A stretch of DNA of 22,858 nucleotides from a virus. A program made the position numbers and the translations under genes. Shown in pieces: positions 21,738 to 22,858 of this stretch. The stretch spans positions 1 to 22,858 of IMG/VR virus record IMGVR_UViG_3300031227_004810; one strand, 5' to 3'. Every line of letters begins with the position of its first letter. Positions within the stretch are counted from its first letter, which is position 1. A model generated the notes under the pieces. The model ran no database searches, had not been told where the DNA came from, and was given only the letters and a program-made list of their open reading frames with translations.

Positions 21738-22400
21738 TTAATCCCCCATCTTTCTTCTATCTGATGTGGAGAAATGAAGCTCTATACGTTTATGTACCGC
21801 TAAACTACTTATACTCTCGCCATATCGGTAATTGAAATCTGTAGGATTGAGATTAGTAATAAGTATTGTTACCAAACTTTTCATAGCTCTATATCTTAAA
21901 CAATCCTCTAATATAACAGGAGAAATCTTGGTAACGTACTCTTTTCCTATTTCATCTAATACAAGTATATCTACACCCTTCCATCTATGCTTAAAGTTGT
22001 ACTTCAATTCTTGTTGTGTATCGAAATCTCTACATGACCATGCTTCTGTATAATGTTCTATGTACTCGGGAAAGGTAATCAATGCCGTTGAAAACTGTCT
22101 TCTATAAGCGTCTTTCACTAAAAGTGAGCATAACATTGTCTTTCCTGTACCATTTGAACCCCAAAGATATATCCCTCTTCTTTCATCAAAATTTTCATAC
22201 ATATTCTCACAATACTCTATAAAAAATGCTTTTGCATCTTCAAGGTCTTTCTCACCATAGGTGTTAAAATCTTCAAAAGTTCTTTCCCAATGTTCTTTCG
22301 GTATTCCAAATCTAATCATATTAGATTTTGCAAGTACTTTTCTTAAAGGTTTATGTGGTGCTACCACCATTTCCCCATCTATCATTACTCTTATAGTCAT
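21738..22400 (-). CDS. DnaC/DnaI-like AAA+ helicase loader
   Basis: Loads the DnaB-type helicase on DNA. The AAA+ core shows Walker A GSNGTGKT (81-88), Walker B DILVLDEIGKEYV (144-156), sensor 1 ILITNLNP (179-186) and the box with conserved Arg (VHKRIELH, 202-209). The N-terminal 75 residues are helical and would contact the helicase. The 220-residue length fits phage DnaC/DnaI loaders rather than full DnaA. It is followed by an unknown protein and then the helicase. It starts one base after the stop of the 82-residue gene. Confidence 0.9.
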   Translation of the reverse strand: MTIRVMIDGEMVVAPHKPLRKVLAKSNMIRFGIPKEHWERTFEDFNTYGEKDLEDAKAFFIEYCENMYENFDERRGIYLWGSNGTGKTMLCSLLVKDAYRRQFSTALITFPEYIEHYTEAWSCRDFDTQQELKYNFKHRWKGVDILVLDEIGKEYVTKISPVILEDCLRYRAMKSLVTILITNLNPTDFNYRYGESISSLAVHKRIELHFSTSDRRKMGD

Positions 22401-22401
22401 T

Positions 22402-22650
22402 TTATTTCTCCCTTTTTATCGTGTATTTATTCTGTGCGTGATTTCTTAATGCAATATATACCCTAATATCTTCGTCTGTTAATTCTTTATCTTGTACCAA
22501 CTTAGCAGGGACATAAACATCGGGATTTGTGCTGTAAAGAACCATTTCTTCATTAGGGTCTTCTAAAAAGGTTACATCAAAGTCGTTTACTCCGTCATTA
22601 TAACCGCCTACTAACTGTTTTTTCGCTTTTCTTCTTTCTGCTCTACTCAT
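22402..22650 (-). CDS. Hypothetical protein (82 aa)
   Basis: Unrecognised. The N-terminus is basic (MSRAERRKAKKQ), the middle is acidic, and KLVQDKELTDEDIRVYIALR (51-70) resembles the first helices of winged-helix domains in phage replication initiators, but the domain is too short to be complete. AAAGGAG lies five bases before the ATG. Its position just before the helicase loader suggests part of a replication initiation module, which is not proven by sequence. Confidence 0.65.
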   Translation of the reverse strand: MSRAERRKAKKQLVGGYNDGVNDFDVTFLEDPNEEMVLYSTNPDVYVPAKLVQDKELTDEDIRVYIALRNHAQNKYTIKREK

Positions 22651-22668
22651 AGTATCTCCTTTAATGTT

Positions 22669-22857
22669 TTATAAATATTTGTGTCCTTTTTGTACACAAC
22701 CTGTGTATTTTTTATTTGGGTCTTCTCTATATTCTCGTATATTAACCACTTCTCGTTTAAAGTTTAATATTGTATAATGATTGTGAGCAAATCTCCTGTT
22801 GTCGGGTTTAACTTGTGTAATCACAACAAACTTATTTAAGTCCCTAATTTGATTTAA
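22669..22857 (-). CDS. Partial gene, N-terminus outside window
   Basis: A minus-strand frame is open from the right edge to TAA at 22669-22671, giving the last 62 residues of a protein. Visible parts include FVVITQVKPDNRRFAHNHYT, then a basic, strand-rich tail ending CVQKGHKYL. The gap to the next gene is 18 bases and contains its ribosome site, as in the rest of this operon. No family is recognised. Confidence 0.6.
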   Translation of the reverse strand, partial: LNQIRDLNKFVVITQVKPDNRRFAHNHYTILNFKREVVNIREYREDPNKKYTGCVQKGHKYL

Positions 22858-22858
22858 A

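Overview
This window looks like part of the early/replication half of an AT-rich double-stranded DNA bacteriophage genome whose host is probably a spore-forming Firmicute. The reasons are compact same-strand genes (all on the minus strand), frequent 1-14 nt overlaps, purine-rich AGGAGG-type ribosome sites, GTG and TTG starts, three free-standing homing endonucleases, a full phage replication set, and a SpoVS homologue. The host assignment is inference. No tRNA, rRNA, CRISPR array or insertion sequence was seen.

Read in transcription order (high to low coordinates), 22858-18970 holds the end of an unknown gene, a small unknown protein, a DnaC-like loader, an unknown protein, a DnaB-like helicase and a CHC2/TOPRIM primase. 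A promoter at 18931-18959 then drives a gp32-like ssDNA-binding protein and an HU protein. A strong hairpin separates these from a family A DNA polymerase (TTG start), a GIY-YIG endonuclease and two small proteins. A promoter at 14619-14647 starts the third unit: RecA, a repeat/zinc protein, an HNH-AP2 endonuclease, a PD-(D/E)XK nuclease, a small protein, a Cas4/RecB-type nuclease, a dNMP kinase and two unknown proteins, ending at a terminator at 9161-9192.

The part from 9157 to 524 is the most unusual. A promoter at 9129-9157 drives a PD-(D/E)XK nuclease, signal peptidase I, a SpoVS homologue, QueD, QueE, and a fusion of QueC to a radical-SAM/SPASM domain. A separate small unit follows (perfect TATAAT, 68-nt hairpin leader, a 40-residue Lys/Ala/Gly-rich protein, terminator). 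A further promoter drives an HNH-AP2 endonuclease, FolE, an iron-sulfur flavoprotein, a DpdA/TGT-like transglycosylase with a long cysteine-containing C-terminal extension, and a small protein. FolE, QueD, QueE and QueC make preQ0 from GTP, and the transglycosylase would place it in phage DNA. No QueF, DpdC or amidotransferase gene is visible, so the extra radical-SAM domain, the flavoprotein and the extension of the transglycosylase are candidates for an undescribed 7-deazaguanine DNA hypermodification system.

Functions are assigned from motifs read by eye; no database search was run.
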